A stretch of DNA of 64,000 nt from Flaveria trinervia (lineage: Eukaryota; Streptophyta; Magnoliopsida; Asterales; Asteraceae): the NCBI GenBank assembly GCA_025506515.1, contig CM046447.1, positions 89,808,998 through 89,872,997 on the forward strand, given 5' to 3'. The position numbers were made by a program, and so were the translations under genes. Positions 1 to 12,018 of this stretch are shown here, in pieces. Within the stretch, counting starts at the first letter, position 1, and each line of letters starts with the position of its first letter. Under the pieces are notes generated by a model that ran no database searches, was not told the DNA's origin, and was given only the letters and a program-made list of their open reading frames with translations.

Positions 1-577
1 ATGTTTGCTACATGCATTTGTGTAAGATATCAAGCCAACCCTAAGATGTCTCATCTTATCACTGTCAAAAGGATTCTAAGATACCTCAAAGGTGCTTCAA
101 CACTTGGTGTGCGGTATCCTAAAAATTCTGACTTCAATCTGTATGCCTATACAGATAGTGATTATGGTGGTTGCAACATGACTGCAAAATCCACATTTGG
201 GGGATGTCAGTTTCTTGGTGGAAGGGTTGTCTCTTGGCAATGCAAGAAACAATCCTGTGTCTTGGCATCAACTGTTGAAGCTAAATACATTGTTGCTACA
301 AGCTGCTGTGCTCAAGTGCTTTGGATTCAGAATCAGATGCTTGACTATCGATTAAACTTCAAGGAGACTCCCATTCACATAGACAACAATAGTGCTATCT
401 TAATCACAGAGAATCCCGTGTAGCACTCAAGGACAAAACACATCAACATCATGTATCATTTAATAAGAGATAATTATGAAAGGATTAATTAAACTAGTCA
501 AAGTCCACGCAAATGAACAATATGCTGATCTGTTTACAAAAGCTTTTGATGAACAAAGATTTAAATATCTTGTATGA
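1..577 (+). pseudogene. Copia pol 3' end, RNase H domain (partial)
   Basis: C-terminal end of a Ty1/copia polyprotein, the RNase H that removes RNA from the RNA/DNA hybrid during reverse transcription. Visible landmarks are the RYLKGAS...LGVRYP block, the YTDSDYGGC catalytic-Asp region near residue 53, WQCKKQS, and a pseudo-conserved EAKY where EAEY is usual. Then comes the DNNSAI block. The frame is broken by an in-frame TAG at 421-423, where a CAG is expected before HSRTKHI, and by a frameshift near 480. The terminal ADLFTKAFD block follows in another frame, ending at TGA 575-577. The N-terminal part of pol lies outside the window. The family assignment is firm; the copy is dead. Confidence 0.9.
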
Positions 578-1330
578 GCTATTGGGATGATAAACTTTGA
601 GTAGTTTTTTCTTAAAACTAATTCTTATTATTTCTTAAAATATGTGTGTCCTAAGTTGTCTAGTTCATCACTTTCATAAGCTCTTGTTTTCTTTGGATGA
701 AAATATTTTTGAAGACTTTCCTTAGATTTCTAAAAATTTTGATCTTTCGGAAGATATGTTTTTACCTTCGGAAGAAAATCATGCCTTCAAAACAAATATA
801 TGTCTAAGAATTTTACCTTCGAAAGAAATTTCTGAAATATCTTCCAAAGCTTAATACTTGTCTCAGACACTTATGTGTTTTCAAGGACCATTTTCTTCTG
901 AAGAAAAATTAACTCTCGGAAGCTCTGTTCCTTTGAACAAAGCATTCAAGTTTTAGTTTTTCTTCCGAAGCAAAATTTTCATAACTCCTAGGAAAATCTT
1001 CCGAAGTCATTTTAGCTTCGAAAGCTTTTTCATTAAAACTTTTGAGGATTATTTAGCTTCGGAAGCTTTTTGATTTCTAAGAAAACTACTTTTTGAGCAA
1101 AAGTAAACTACTTTTTCAGCAAAAGTAAACTACTTTTTCAGAGGTGGGACTGACATCCGGATTTCAAAGTTTATCCTTTTTCATTAAACTTTATCTGAAA
1201 TTCTTTTTCACATATAACCCAACGGTTTCACCCTCTTTCTATCATCTCCTTCTTCCTCCAAACCTAAAATCCCAAATTTCTCTCTGAAATTTCTTTCTTT
1301 CTTCTTTCTTCATCCTGAAGCTTCCTCAAA
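578..1330 (+). repeat. C0 pol-aORF spacer with CTTCSGAAG motif array
   Basis: Non-coding, AT-rich spacer between pol and the extra ORF. Between about 735 and 1070 a short near-palindromic word, CTTCGGAAG or CTTCCGAAG with one-base variants such as CTTCCAAAG and CTTCGAAAG, recurs about ten times at irregular spacing. Two or three further copies lie in the 3' LTR (5270-5400). A separate triplicated phrase, CTACTTTTT(C/G)AG(C)AAAAGTAAA, lies at about 1086-1140. The last 130 bases before the aORF start are pyrimidine-rich (TTCTTTCTTTCTTC...), which could serve as a leader or a splice acceptor tract. Confidence 0.75.
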
Positions 1331-4300
1331 ATGGCCAACCTTAACAGCAGAAATGATTCGAATTTTACCATGCAGTTACACAGGCAACATAACCAAGTTG
1401 CTCTGTTACACTCTAAGAAAGATCCTCATTTCTCAGAGGTTTGTCGATTCTTAGCTCTACCATACTACTTCACATCCCTTACCATTGATCCTACTCTTTA
1501 TGAGGATCAAATGCAAGAATTTTGGAAGACCTGCCAAGAGGTCATCATGGATGGGGAGAAGGCACTGTCTACCACAGTGCAGGGGAGAATAGTCTTCATC
1601 ACTCCAGCCATAATCAACATGCATCTTCAGCTGGATGATGAAGAAGGTGAGGTGTTCTTTCTCGAAGAAGCTGTTAACAAGTCCTTTGAGCAGATGGGCT
1701 ACGAGGGAGATTTTTCTGTCAAGACCTTCAGGAAAGGGAAGGTCTCATCACAATGGAAATTCTTGCTCCATGTGGCTTTCCACAACCTATCAAACAAGCA
1801 TGGTGGATGGGAGAAGATTCTTACGGATCTCTCCTTCATTGTTCATGGGATGGTTCAGGGAGTCAAGTTCAGGTACTCTCAGTTTGTATACACTAATGTG
1901 CTTGCAAACCTGGACTCCTTAAAGTACTATATGTTCCCTAGATATGTTCAATACATTCTTAACTATGAACTGGGCTCACAATTAAGGGGAATAGTTAATA
2001 CTCTTAAATTGGGACAGATGAAGCCTGACATCTTTAAAATACTAAGAAAGCCCATTGTTGGCTTCTCTAGGGTAGAAACAGCCCTTGTCCCAAAAATATT
2101 AGAGCTCATTGCTCAAGGTGACAACCTAGGAGCACCAGCTAGTGTTGAACCCACACCTTTTGCATCCCAACCACCTAAACAGCTACAAATCACCCTCACC
2201 TACCAAAGAAAACCCAAACAAACTCCTCCATAGACTATGTCCTCATATACTCACCCACACAGGAAGAAGTGGACACTGGAGCTCCCACTTCTCTTGAGGA
2301 GTAGACCACTCCCATTCCTTCAATAATCAGTGCTGAGGTTCCTCATGCTCCATCTGAGAGCTCATAAGCGCAAATGCCTTAAGCCATCACTCTGAGTTTT
2401 AACACTCATGTGATCAACCTTCAGGGGACAGTTACCATCCCAAACCTTTGGACTTAAACCAACCAATCCTTAACCTTGACTTCTACACTGATAAAGATCT
2501 AGGTTTCAGTGAGTACCATGATTCTCTCTTTTTTTCCCCTACTCAAAGAGAGATGAGTGCTCCTGAGTCTCCTACTTCTAGCCCACATCAATTACCTACT
2601 ACTAAGAAGGACACTTCTGAACCTGTTCAGGATGTCCATATGGAAGAGGCTCTCACTTTTGCAAGTGATTTCATAATTAAAACCTCAACCATGGCCACTA
2701 AGCCCATTAACACCTCAACTGAGGCTGCCAGTGAGCAGAGGAAATCTAGCAGCCAAGAACCTGAAGCTGGTGGTGAGAGAGAGGACTCTGGTCCAATCAT
2801 CTCATCCCCTAATGATTCTTCTGATGAAGATGATGGGAATTTAAGACTAAAGGTGCAAAAACTATCTAAAACATGCACCTATTTAGTCTCCAAGGTCGGT
2901 CACCTTGAATCTCAAGTGACTACCTTGCAGAACAGGGTCAATGATCAGCAACTTGAGATTTCTTATCTTAAGGAAAAACTAGCTGGGAGACCTTTAAGAG
3001 GAGCTCAACCAGTAACACAAGAACCTATGGATGTGATTGAGCTAACTCCTAGCTCACCTATGCAAGTGGGTGATGCTACAAAAAGGGGGAGAAAGTCATT
3101 ACAATCACATAATTTGGGAGTTCTTCTGAGAGTGTGGACATTAAGGACTCACCATCCTCACTTGCAATTGTGTACACTTAGCAACTTCCTCAAGTTCACA
3201 TTGATGTGGACTCTATAGACTCCTACATACAGAGTCTATTTGAGGAAGAAATACCCAGCGCTATGTCATCTCCACCAACTTCAAATCACATCATTGGATG
3301 GAGGTATAACAGTAACAAAAGAGCCCTCATCATTCTTAGAGTTCAAAGGCAGTAAGAGGTCTTTAATTTTTAGACCTTGAACTTCTGTAAAGGTCTGGAT
3401 CTAGTCAACATGCCACTTTTCAATCAAAGCCAATCAAGACAAGCTGACAGGCTGGGTCAAAGAATCCAAGAGAGGATCACTGCAGAGTTCAACTTCAGAA
3501 GGAGACTAAGGCAATCAGGTAATGCCATCGGTCAACTGGATGATGAGGCAGACCCTAAGATTAGTTTCATAGGGGGAACCTTGATTGAAGGCCTAGTGGC
3601 AGAACTTGAGAGCCCTGTCTCATCATCATCAACTGCTGTAGAGATTCATACCCTTATTGAGACACCTACTGGTGATGGTGCTTCTCAACCTCTCTCTAGC
3701 CAAAGGTTGGATGCTACACTAAGTAATAAAGGCCAAAGCTCTCTCCACCCTGAGTCACAAAGGTCTGTGAGTGATAAAGGAAAAAGAAAAATGACATCTG
3801 AGGAGATTGGGGAGGGGGAGAGAGAGGAAAAGGATGCTAAGGGGAGAAAGTTCCTTTTCTGGGTCTACAAGACTTATGGAAATTGCTATGAGGGTTGCCT
3901 CCAGACCAAACACTCAAGATGATAATTTGAGGGCAGTGAGGATCAACTACTTGCAGACCAGGAACTATGACATAGACAATATCATTTCTATCCTTTAATA
4001 AACTGGTTGACAGAGAAAGTTCAAAGGAGAAGAAAGAGGTAGAAGATGCTGAACTACTAGTACAAATGAAAGAAGAAAAAAGAAAGAAAAGATTATATAA
4101 GCATCTGCCCAATCTATCCCCAGTTCAAGAAAGTCCTGCACATGAGGATGTGGTTCAACAAGAACCTCATGTAGACAAAGAAGAAGACATGAACAAGATT
4201 ATCAACTACCTGAGTGCCACAGGCCTTTATAAGGCAGATGCACTTCTTCCCTTATCCTATGACTATGTTGAGTTTGAGTATCTCAAACAACTTGAACTTG

Positions 4301-5127
4301 AGGTAGTCAAGGAAAGAAAGACAACTAAAAGGAAGCTAAGGGAAGAAGCTGCAAAGTCAAGAGCCATCATCTAGAAGAGCATGAAGAAGTCTGTACACAG
4401 GCAGAGGATGATGAGCTTCTTCAAGCTGTATGGATTCTTCGGAAGGAGACTTGGCCCTATGTCTCTATCCACCATGGATGATCATATCAGGGTAATCAAG
4501 CAGAAGATCAAGAGTGGAGAGCTGATTGACTTACACTCCCCTCCAAGTCAAGCTCCACCTGAAGTGGAGGTTAAGGTTGAACAACCAGAGACAACAAAAC
4601 CTGGACCTCCTGCTAAATCTCAGCAAGCTTCATCTTCTGATCAACAGCAGGGTCAGACTCCCTCTCCTTCTAAACCTATGAGAGAGGAAGATCCAACTGA
4701 GAAAGACAAAGAAGATCAATCAGGTGTTGCAGGCCAGTCTTCTCAGTTAAAAGAAACAAAGAGAAAGAAAAGGATAGCTTCAAAGCCAAAGCCAAAGGAA
4801 AAGAAAGATACATCTTTTTCTAAACCTCAGGATGAGTTAGAACATCCTAAGGATGTGCAGCCAGAGGATGCTACATCAACTCCCAATCAAGCAGCTCCTC
4901 TAGCAGTAGGAAGACACATCTTGTCCTGGACATACACCTCAAATCTGGAAAGATGGCATGTTGTTAGAGATCAAGGTATTGATGATGTCTACACATGGCA
5001 GGACATGTTCAATCTGTCTCTGCATAATCTCTTTGACATGAGAAGACATTTTGAGAGTCTGAGTGATCCTGATCATCTCATGAAGAAAGGGATGGTCATC
5101 ATCATAATTAGGACTGTTGATATCTGA
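1331..5127 (+). pseudogene. C0 additional ORF (aORF), longin-like/plant-transposon type protein
   Basis: Extra gene between pol and the 3' LTR. The longest intact piece is 1331-2233 (300 residues): residues 25-200 hold the module shared with the C1 and C2 aORFs (FLALPYYFTS, an FW pair, GRIVFITPAIIN, a DDEEGE stretch, WKFLLHVAF, YYMFPRYVQ). Later pieces lie in other frames. At 2448-3218 there is a Ser/Glu-rich linker and then a coiled coil at about 2840-2995 (LRLKVQKLSK..., heptad-like). At 3377-3922 the sequence is polar and basic. At 4066-5127 a Lys/Pro/Glu-rich region leads to a C-terminal block (HILSWTYTSNLERW... RDQGIDD) resembling the C1/C2 aORF C-terminal domain. Similar proteins are, to my recollection, common in composite genomes and annotated as longin-like or hypothetical. 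Function unknown; several frameshifts and stops. Confidence 0.75.
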
Positions 5128-5153
5128 AGTCTTAAAAGTGTTTTGGTAGCATT

Positions 5154-5168
5154 AGCCTAGGGAGAGTT
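5154..5168 (+). promoter_or_regulatory. Polypurine tract of C0
   Basis: The purine-rich stretch AGCCTAGGGAGAGTT lies directly before TGTAAGGAAT, the proposed LTR start. It matches in position and form the tracts of C1 (CAAGGGGGAGTT) and C2 (CAAAGGGGAGTT), each followed by TGT. It would prime plus-strand DNA synthesis. Confidence 0.7.
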
Positions 5169-5988
5169 TGTAAGGAATATATGTCAAGGCTGATGCAACT
5201 CCAAACACTTCAAGTCTCCTGCATGCTGCACAAGTACATTGAAGAAGAATGCTTTGGAAGTTTCACACATGCAACTGAAATATTCTAAGTGTGAAATCTT
5301 CTTAAGCCAAGACTAATATCTTCCAAAGACAAAGATGAAGTCTTCCAAAGCTTCAGAGACAAAGTCTTCCGAAGCCAACACTTGAAGACAGATTTCTTCC
5401 AAAGACTTTTAGTGTACATGCTTTATTTTATGTACTTTACAAAAAGCTGGACCCCTTTCCGCCGCAACTGTGTAAAGTCTCCAACTTGCATGAGATGGTT
5501 AAAAGGTCAATGCTTTTAGTAACTGTACATTGAGGTCTTGAGTCTGTAACTTTCTACTTTATATACTTTATCCTTTTTGTAATATATTAGGATGTGAGCT
5601 ATGGTATGTCATAGTCACAAGTCAAAAGGCAATCTGCCTTTTAACTGTACAATTGATTTTGTGTTGTGTCTAGTCAATTGTATCCAGCTGGCCTTCAAAG
5701 TATGGCCGGCTGTAGGATGTAGTATATGTATCTCAAGTACTTGTAACTTTCCTTTATGCTTTGTAGCACTTGTAAAAGAACTTGAGAAGGCAATATACTA
5801 CAATCTTGAAAAACCATCTCCTCGTATATTTTGCTATCTTATTCTGTCTCTTATTTACTTGTGTTCTTTGTATCATCTCTTGTGGTTAATCCAGTCTCAC
5901 TGTTTGATTAGTCTAGTTAATTTCCTCTTGTTGTTGTTGTGTGGTAAGTGACCACCCTTCACCTGTCCTGCAACATGCAATATTTACA
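5169..5988 (+). repeat. C0 3' LTR (right border approximate)
   Basis: Starts TGTAAGGAATAT after the polypurine tract. Length of about 800 bases fits the 708-770 base LTRs of C1 and C2. It contains CTTCCGAAG/CTTCCAAAG motifs at 5270-5400, upstream of a TATA-like TTTATATAC at 5558-5566, so the motif would lie in U3. The right end is not fixed: CAACA ending at 5974 or TTTACA ending at 5988 both fit a TG...CA border, the latter better matching the 5' TGTAAG. Downstream TG/TTG-rich sequence (5920-5945) is typical of an LTR polyadenylation region. Confidence 0.65.
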
Positions 5989-7440
5989 AAATACACACCA
6001 AAATATACTTTACAACTATGATAAATAATGCTTAAAAATGACTAAAATATAAATAGAGGCCTATGTTCATCATTTTGGCAAGCATTGATAGGAGAGTTAC
6101 TCTGTTGAATTCTCTCGGGAATCAAGACTTAAAGATCATATGGAGGCTTGGGAGGTGTATACAACACTTGGAAAAAGCTCGGAATTGTCTAAACATTATC
6201 GATGATTGTTCCATTTCATCAATGATTTCATATCTATCTTCTATGCCACTTGTTGTTATGTTTGCTCGTTATGAGCTAAACTCTTATTATCATTCTGATT
6301 GGATGAAACTTATGTAATTTTGATGAAATAATGGTGTAAATTATATTATGTTAATATTATAGTGGTCTTGGGAATACTTTTGATTAGTGGCTTCTATATT
6401 TGAACAGGAAGTTATGACTTTATGATCTGTAATTATGAATATCATACAAGATTGAAAAATGTATGACTAACTTTTATTCGTAAATCCGGTCTTCATAATA
6501 AATCCATTGCTAATGAACTAGAAATGGTTAATAGAAATCATATCACCTTAACTTTCTGTTCATTTACGAGTTTTTCTTTTATTAGTCTAAGAAATCTATA
6601 GTAATTGTTATGGTTTTCTAAAATTAATGATATGTTAAAAAGGAACCTGATCAACTCTTTTATTAATATTAAGTTATGTTTTTAGAAATCACATGTCAAA
6701 AGGTCACAAGAGATTTACCTATATTACTAGAGGCTTTGATCTAAGTAGTAAAACTCAACCTAACGTGATCCTAGCCATTACAGAGCGGATAGACAAGAAA
6801 TCTTGCCAGCTCACCTTAATAAACATTAACATAATTACCTTAATTACTATCTTTAATCATACCAACATTTCATCACAGTTACATAAGTGTAATCTAATTA
6901 GGATGATAGACTTTATTCCCTAGTTTTAAATCCAAAATCTTCAATCTTATTTACTATATTTTAACTATTGTTTTTAAACCCTAAAAAATCTTAATTACAT
7001 CAATGCAACTTATCATTTTCTCAAACAAAAACCAAATATGGTAGTCAAACATAAAGGTTGTTGAGTAAGCTAGGTGTGTCCACGGATTGATACCCAGTTC
7101 TAATCAGCACTATATTACCACTAGATAGGTATACTTTCCTTTTATGTGTGGTTTAGTATTAGTAATAACCAACTAAAACTAAATCTGTGTGAAAAATCTT
7201 TATCAAAATATATATACATTTCATACGCATCATGTAACGTGGTGTAGAAGTTTTTATAATGCTAATTATTGTGTAAGTATTTGTATGTGTTAACGGGTTA
7301 TTGCAATAAAACATAGTTAACAAAAGAAATTAACCATATATATACGTGTATATATATAGACACACACATTTGTTTATATATGCACACACACACATATATA
7401 ACGGTTGTGATAAAAAAATTATAAGTTATATGACCGATTT
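5989..7440. other. Unassigned AT-rich stretch, possibly body of a non-autonomous element (X)
   Basis: AT-rich DNA without a recognisable gene. An 84-codon open frame at 6063-6317 (+) shows no motif I know and sits among stops; I do not call it a gene. The stretch ends in a terminus (7451-7493) homologous to the right end of element Y, so some or all of it may be the body of a related transposon. Near 7350-7400 there are CA/TA dinucleotide runs. Confidence 0.5.
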
Positions 7441-7450
7441 CATTTGTTTT

Positions 7451-7493
7451 CTCTAGTTTTCATATAACTTTGTGGTTTTCTTAGGATCCCTTC
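7451..7493. mobile_element. Right terminus of a Y-like non-autonomous element (X)
   Basis: GTTTTCATATAACTT at 7457-7471 followed by GTGGTTTTCTTAGGATCC at 7472-7489 closely matches the right end of Y (GGTTTTCATATATAAC, then ACGGTTTTCAAGGATCC, ending near 37853). Both ends abut a TA/CA-rich simple repeat. The left end of X was not located and could have been displaced by C0. Confidence 0.5.
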
Positions 7494-7500
7494 TCTCTCG

Positions 7501-7679
7501 CTCTATATATATATATATACACACATATATATATACATATATATATACACATATATATATATATATACATATATATATACTATATATATATACATATAAT
7601 ATATATACATATATACACATATATACACATATATATACATATATATACATATATATATATACACATTTATATATATACA

Positions 7680-7715
<36 letters not shown>

Positions 7716-7838
7716 CTATATATATACATATATATATACATATATATATACATATATTATACACATATATATATACATATATATATATATACACATATAT
7801 ACACATATATATATACATATATATACATATACATACAT

Positions 7839-7874
<36 letters not shown>
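7501..7874. repeat. TA/TACA-rich microsatellite
   Basis: About 370 bases made almost only of TA and CATA units (TATATACACATATATA-type). Open frames of Tyr/Ile/His on both strands here are trivial consequences of the repeat. C1 is inserted at its right side; a few TA units reappear at 22029-22042 on the other flank of C1, followed by the left end of element Y. Confidence 0.95.
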
Positions 7875-7875
<1 letters not shown>

Positions 7876-8612
7876 GTTAGGATCTGGTATTTGAATGAAA
7901 TACCAACTGATTAACGTGTTAAACCAAACCAAATAGTGCAGAATCCTATTTGATCGGCGATCCAATCAGTGAGAACGCACGTAGAAACAATAACGTGTAT
8001 AATGTAACGTCAAGAATCGATTAGGAATCGATCTACATCGTTCTATGAACTTGGAGTACAAACTTAGAGGCTTCTGGACGGCTAGGGTACGTCTGGAGTT
8101 GAAGTGGATTGAATGCTTTCATTTTTCCATGAATTAGGTGGTATTATAGGTTAGGGTTGCTCATTCGGGCGACTGAACTATTAGCATGGTTCATTTGTGC
8201 GATTGAGCCATGCGGTTGATCCATTCGCACAACTGAGTATTCAGTCGTGCGACTGAGTCAGACGCATGAAGTTGTTAAGGCGTATGAACTATTTAGGTGC
8301 ATGGACACTCAGTCGCATGGCCATTCGGACGCATGACCACTGTTGGACGCATGGTCCAGTCAGACGCATGAGAACTTCACTTCACCAAGTTTGAATGTAT
8401 TCAATATTATAACATTATGCATAACACTTAACAATCACAAACCTATAATCAAGTCAATATGTGTTAATCAACTCATTAATGAAATATTAAACATTATAAA
8501 CACAACCAAACATATGTATTCATTAAGTACCCATACAATTACAATTACATAATTGTAAGACAATACAAAGATATTACATTAAGATCAGAAACTTGGGACA
8601 CATGTATCAACA
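7875..8612 (-). repeat. C1 3' LTR
   Basis: 738 bases; partner of 21285-22028. Sense (minus) start TGTTGATACATG directly after the polypurine tract; sense end ...CCTAACA at the TA microsatellite. The motif array (TCAGTCGTGCGACTGA at 8241-8256 and relatives, about 8165-8385) is in U3. The TATA position reads TATAATACC here (8142-8150 on +) where the 5' LTR has TATAAATA. Confidence 0.95.
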
Positions 8613-11600
8613 AACTCCCCCTTGGACCTAGATCATATTGTCTTACCTTCTTCATAACCTCTTCGTACTTCTTGTACTTCTCTTCTCTTGTGACTCCTGC
8701 GTGTATCTCAAAAGCAAAGCAGAGTCGTATCACATTTTGGAATTGGAGAGCTTGTACAAGATCTTTCGTGTCATAGAACAATGGCCACTTGTATAATGTG
8801 TATACATCATCAGCAGACAAGTTTGTAAGCCACATTGGGTCAAATACCCTAATAGTATCCATTTTGCCCTCTTTGTTCAGAACTATGACCGCCTCCCCTG
8901 TTCTCCAATCATAGTACCACCATTTAAAGTGTGGAGTGAAGTCCTGTGGCATTTCCCTTAGAGGGATTCTTGACATTGTTCTTGGGGAATCCACTTCAGC
9001 TATCTTAGGCTTTCCAGGTATGGGATCAACTTTAGAACGTCTGATATATCTCGTAGGTTGTTGAGGTTTGAAGTTGACCCACCTGGTGTGGTACTCTTTC
9101 TTCAGGGCAGCCTCAAACCAGCCTGACATCTTCCTCGGGTCAGCATATAGTAACTATAGTTTAGCCAGCTGGTTGAGCTCAAAACCAGGTAGAGACTTTA
9201 GATCATGCGGGAATCTAAAGTACTCGATATCCATCTCTTGCTTTATCGAGTATACATTAAGATCATCAAAATGAGCCCACGCGATAATCTTGCCTGACAC
9301 CTTTTGATGTTTCTTTACTTTGTAGAGTTTGGTGTAGACATTTGGTTAAGGAGCAGAGCGTTGTGCTCGGATCTCCTCAAAACATGCAGCCCATTTAGCC
9401 TTTCTGATATCAACATCGACATTTGAGGCTTGGGCTTGTTCTTCAACCTTCTCAGGCTCTTGCTCCATCTGATCCAGTATATCAAATGTATCACTGACTA
9501 GGGAATCACCAAATTGGGGACCACATTTCCCTCTTTGTCAGCATACTCTGGATAGTGAGCTGCTGTGACATCCTCGATCTCTATTTCATCGATGTTCTTC
9601 AGGTCGTCATCACTGTCTCCTTCAACATTTGGAGCGTCTTTTACAATCTCATCAGGATTGAGCTTGAACATTTCTGCCAGTTGCTCACAGTAAGATCATG
9701 AATTATTTCCCCTTCTTTAGGGGTGTAAATCACTGATCTTCTAACAATCCCTTGCAGATCAAGAATCATGGTTAGTTGAGTCTTGATCTGTTGAAGGGGA
9801 GCAATATTGTGTTCATCCCTGTGATAATTTGGATCTGCTTGATTTAAACATTCAATATATCAATCATTAGTTAACAATCAAGACATAACCATAATAATCG
9901 AAAACATAACTATTTACATTACATATAAACATGTATTTTCATACATAATCTGAATAGCAAAGATTTTAAATAACAATAAAACAACTAAGCATTACTCTTG
10001 TCTTGAATAGCTGGTGTGTCAGTAGGATCAGCAGAGGATGATGGGGCTCCTTGGTCTTGATTTTTCTTTGTGCGCCTCTATTGACCTTGAGCTGATGTAG
10101 ATGCAGCTGCATCTCCTTCATCATCATCATCATCATGATCAACATTATCACCTGCATCAGTGTCATCCCTTGATCATCACAGTCATCATCTTCATCATTA
10201 TCATTGTCATCGTCATCACCATCATCTCCATCTCCTTCTCGGATCTTTAGGGGCTCATCTTGGATCCCTTCAATCTCAGCATAAGCTTCTTGTTCTAGGC
10301 CTCCAAATCTTGTATCCTCTGTATTGAGGATGTATACATCTCTCTCAGCTCAGTAATCTCTTGGCTCTGGGCCTCTATCCTTTGGCTTGGGATGCATTAA
10401 GCTCCATCAGCTGATTAAGCTGAGAGGCTCGCTGTTCATCTGTAGCCAGCAGCTTCAGCACTAACCTGTTAAGGTTAGCCAACTGCTCCTCCAACCGACA
10501 GATGGGTAAGCGGATCCAAAAACAGGTGGGACCTGTGAGGTGGTCCCAACTCCATAGGCTGTGGTGGTGGTAGTGGATGTAGAGAAGATTAGGGTTGGTA
10601 TCGATGTGGATGGCTGTGGAAGAGCTGTAGTGGTGGTGGATGGAAGTGTGTATCTGGTGGAGTGGGTGTGGAAGTGGTGTATGATCTGGTGGTAGTGGTG
10701 GGTAATATGGTGGTAGTGATGGTAATGGATGTAGTGGTAGTGGTGGTAGGTGGAATGGTGGTAGCTGTGGTGGTGATAAAGGTGATTCTGCGTTTCTTCC
10801 TTTTCAAACTGTGGGGCTGAGTCGTCCTCTTCTTCCTCGATCCAGTCGAGGAGGATGCTCCCCCTAGAGCACGGCCTGGCAGATCAAGAGTATAAGTAGG
10901 ATCATCAGTAGTCTCTCCTAATCCCCCTGGGCGTTCACCAACCGCCCGGAGCCCTCATTCTGTGGGAATAACTTTACTTCCCACAGTCCGAGTCAATGGC
11001 TCCTCATCTGTCTCCTCCTCTTCCTCACCAGTGCATGAAATCCTAGTGGAACCCAGCAGTCTCTGCTCTGTCTCTAGTGGCGGCAGATGCTGGAGATGGA
11101 TATTAGCAGAGGATCCCCTTTGTTGCGTGGGTCCTACCTCTCCTTCATCCCCGCTATCATTGTCATCAGAGTCATGCTCTAGGAGCAGTAGCTCCTCGTC
11201 GTTGGAGTCGCTATCTGTGTGACGCCCCTTATGTCTCCGGCGGCCACATAACTCATTGGCCAGATGGCCTATCAGTCTCTTCACTTGGGGTTTACTTGCT
11301 TACCCTGTAAAACTCATATGACCCAGGGTCGTATCATCCATGATCTCTAAAACCACAGCATCGTGGCTTTCCTTGGGAAGGTATGGAAGCTTCTCATTGA
11401 AAATCAGCTGCAAGAATCTGGGGTACATGCAAAAAACCCTCCTTACCTTTGCCTCCAGATTCTCCACAAGGTAAGTAAAGATCATGCTCGAGAAACTGAA
11501 AGGATAGTTCAGCACCAGTGCCATATAGGCATTCTGGATCTGGTCTGAAAGATCATCAAACCCACCTCTTCTGGAAGCGATACACTTCAATATGACATGT

Positions 11601-12018
11601 GCTAAGTACTTGTACTGGGGACACAGGTTGCTTTTATTGAGCACACGTGAGTTGATGTCCCTAGCATACTTAATCCTCAGAAAGCATCCTCTTACGGTCA
11701 GTGGATGTAGCTTGGTGGGATGATCAGTATCCTCCCCCAGCTCAAGTACTATCTGGATATCGGCAGTAGTGATCTTGATAGCCATCCCACAGATAGAGCT
11801 TCGTATGATATACGGCTCTTGGGATCGATCAACAGAAGCATTCTCCCAAAATGCCGGTGTAAAGAACTGTAGGGAGTGCAAGGAGTAGAAATGGCCTTGT
11901 GGATCCTTGATCGCCTAAGAAATGCGATGATCTCTGTAAACTCGGCGCCATTCCAAGTAGTATGATCTAGATGAGCACATATGTTGTGCTTAGGGTTGAT
12001 TGACCATCTAGCAACCAT
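8545..12018 (-). pseudogene. C1 additional ORF (aORF)
   Basis: Third gene of the element, read on the minus strand after a 2.5 kb spacer. The start ATG at 12016-12018 gives MVARWSINPKHN, aligned with MAERWTINTKHN in C2. The N-terminal module spans 12018-11300 with one frameshift near 11880 (FWENA, DIQIVLELGED, YMALVLNYPF, CMYPRFLQLIF) and ends at a stop at 11300-11302. Next come an acidic linker (11284-10955), a Thr/Pro/His stretch made by a GGT-type microsatellite (10807-10560), a Gln/Leu-rich coiled-coil region (about 10510-10280) and an Asp-rich tract (10260-10090). The C-terminal domain is at about 9770-8545 (WFEAALKKEYHTRWVNF, HFKWWYYDWRTGEAV, FDPMWLTNL). The frame passes through the polypurine tract and ends 68 bases inside the 3' LTR (stop 8545-8547). 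Function unknown; not an obvious envelope. Confidence 0.8.
8613..8625 (-). promoter_or_regulatory. Polypurine tract of C1
   Basis: Minus-strand CCAAGGGGGAGTT immediately precedes the LTR TG. It also encodes the residues GPRGSL of the aORF frame, which reads through it. Confidence 0.85.

Larger units (their letters stand above)
1..5988 (+). mobile_element. C0: 3' half of a Ty1/copia retrotransposon with post-pol extra ORF
   Basis: Only the 3' half is in the window; the 5' LTR, gag and most of pol lie to the left. Order seen: RNase H end of pol (1-577), non-coding spacer (578-1330), degenerate extra ORF (1331-5127), purine-rich tract, 3' LTR (from 5169). The order matches the two complete minus-strand elements C1 and C2, and the extra ORF products share N- and C-terminal similarity with theirs. 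C0 is a different family: its LTR sequence and its iterated motif differ. The right border (about 5974-5988) is estimated from a terminal CA and from LTR lengths in C1/C2. No target duplication can be tested because the left end is absent. Confidence 0.8.

Noticed and set aside
735..1070. Heat-shock element array in C0 (TTC/GAA words)
   Set aside because: HSEs need TTCnnGAA with two intervening bases; the word here is TTCSGAA with one, and units are not contiguous.
1331..5127. aORF as a retroviral-type envelope gene
   Set aside because: Position fits, but no signal peptide, furin-like site or membrane segment is visible in C0, C1 or C2 pieces.
6063..6317. 84-codon frame in the unassigned stretch
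   Set aside because: No recognisable domain, no exon context, surrounded by stops in AT-rich DNA.
7453..7965. Long open frames of Tyr/Ile/His on both strands
   Set aside because: Translation of the TA/TACA microsatellite; no codon-level signal beyond the repeat.
8165..8385. CRISPR-like or tandem satellite interpretation of the motif arrays
   Set aside because: Repeats are short, degenerate, palindromic and irregularly spaced within plant LTRs; there are no constant repeats with unique spacers.
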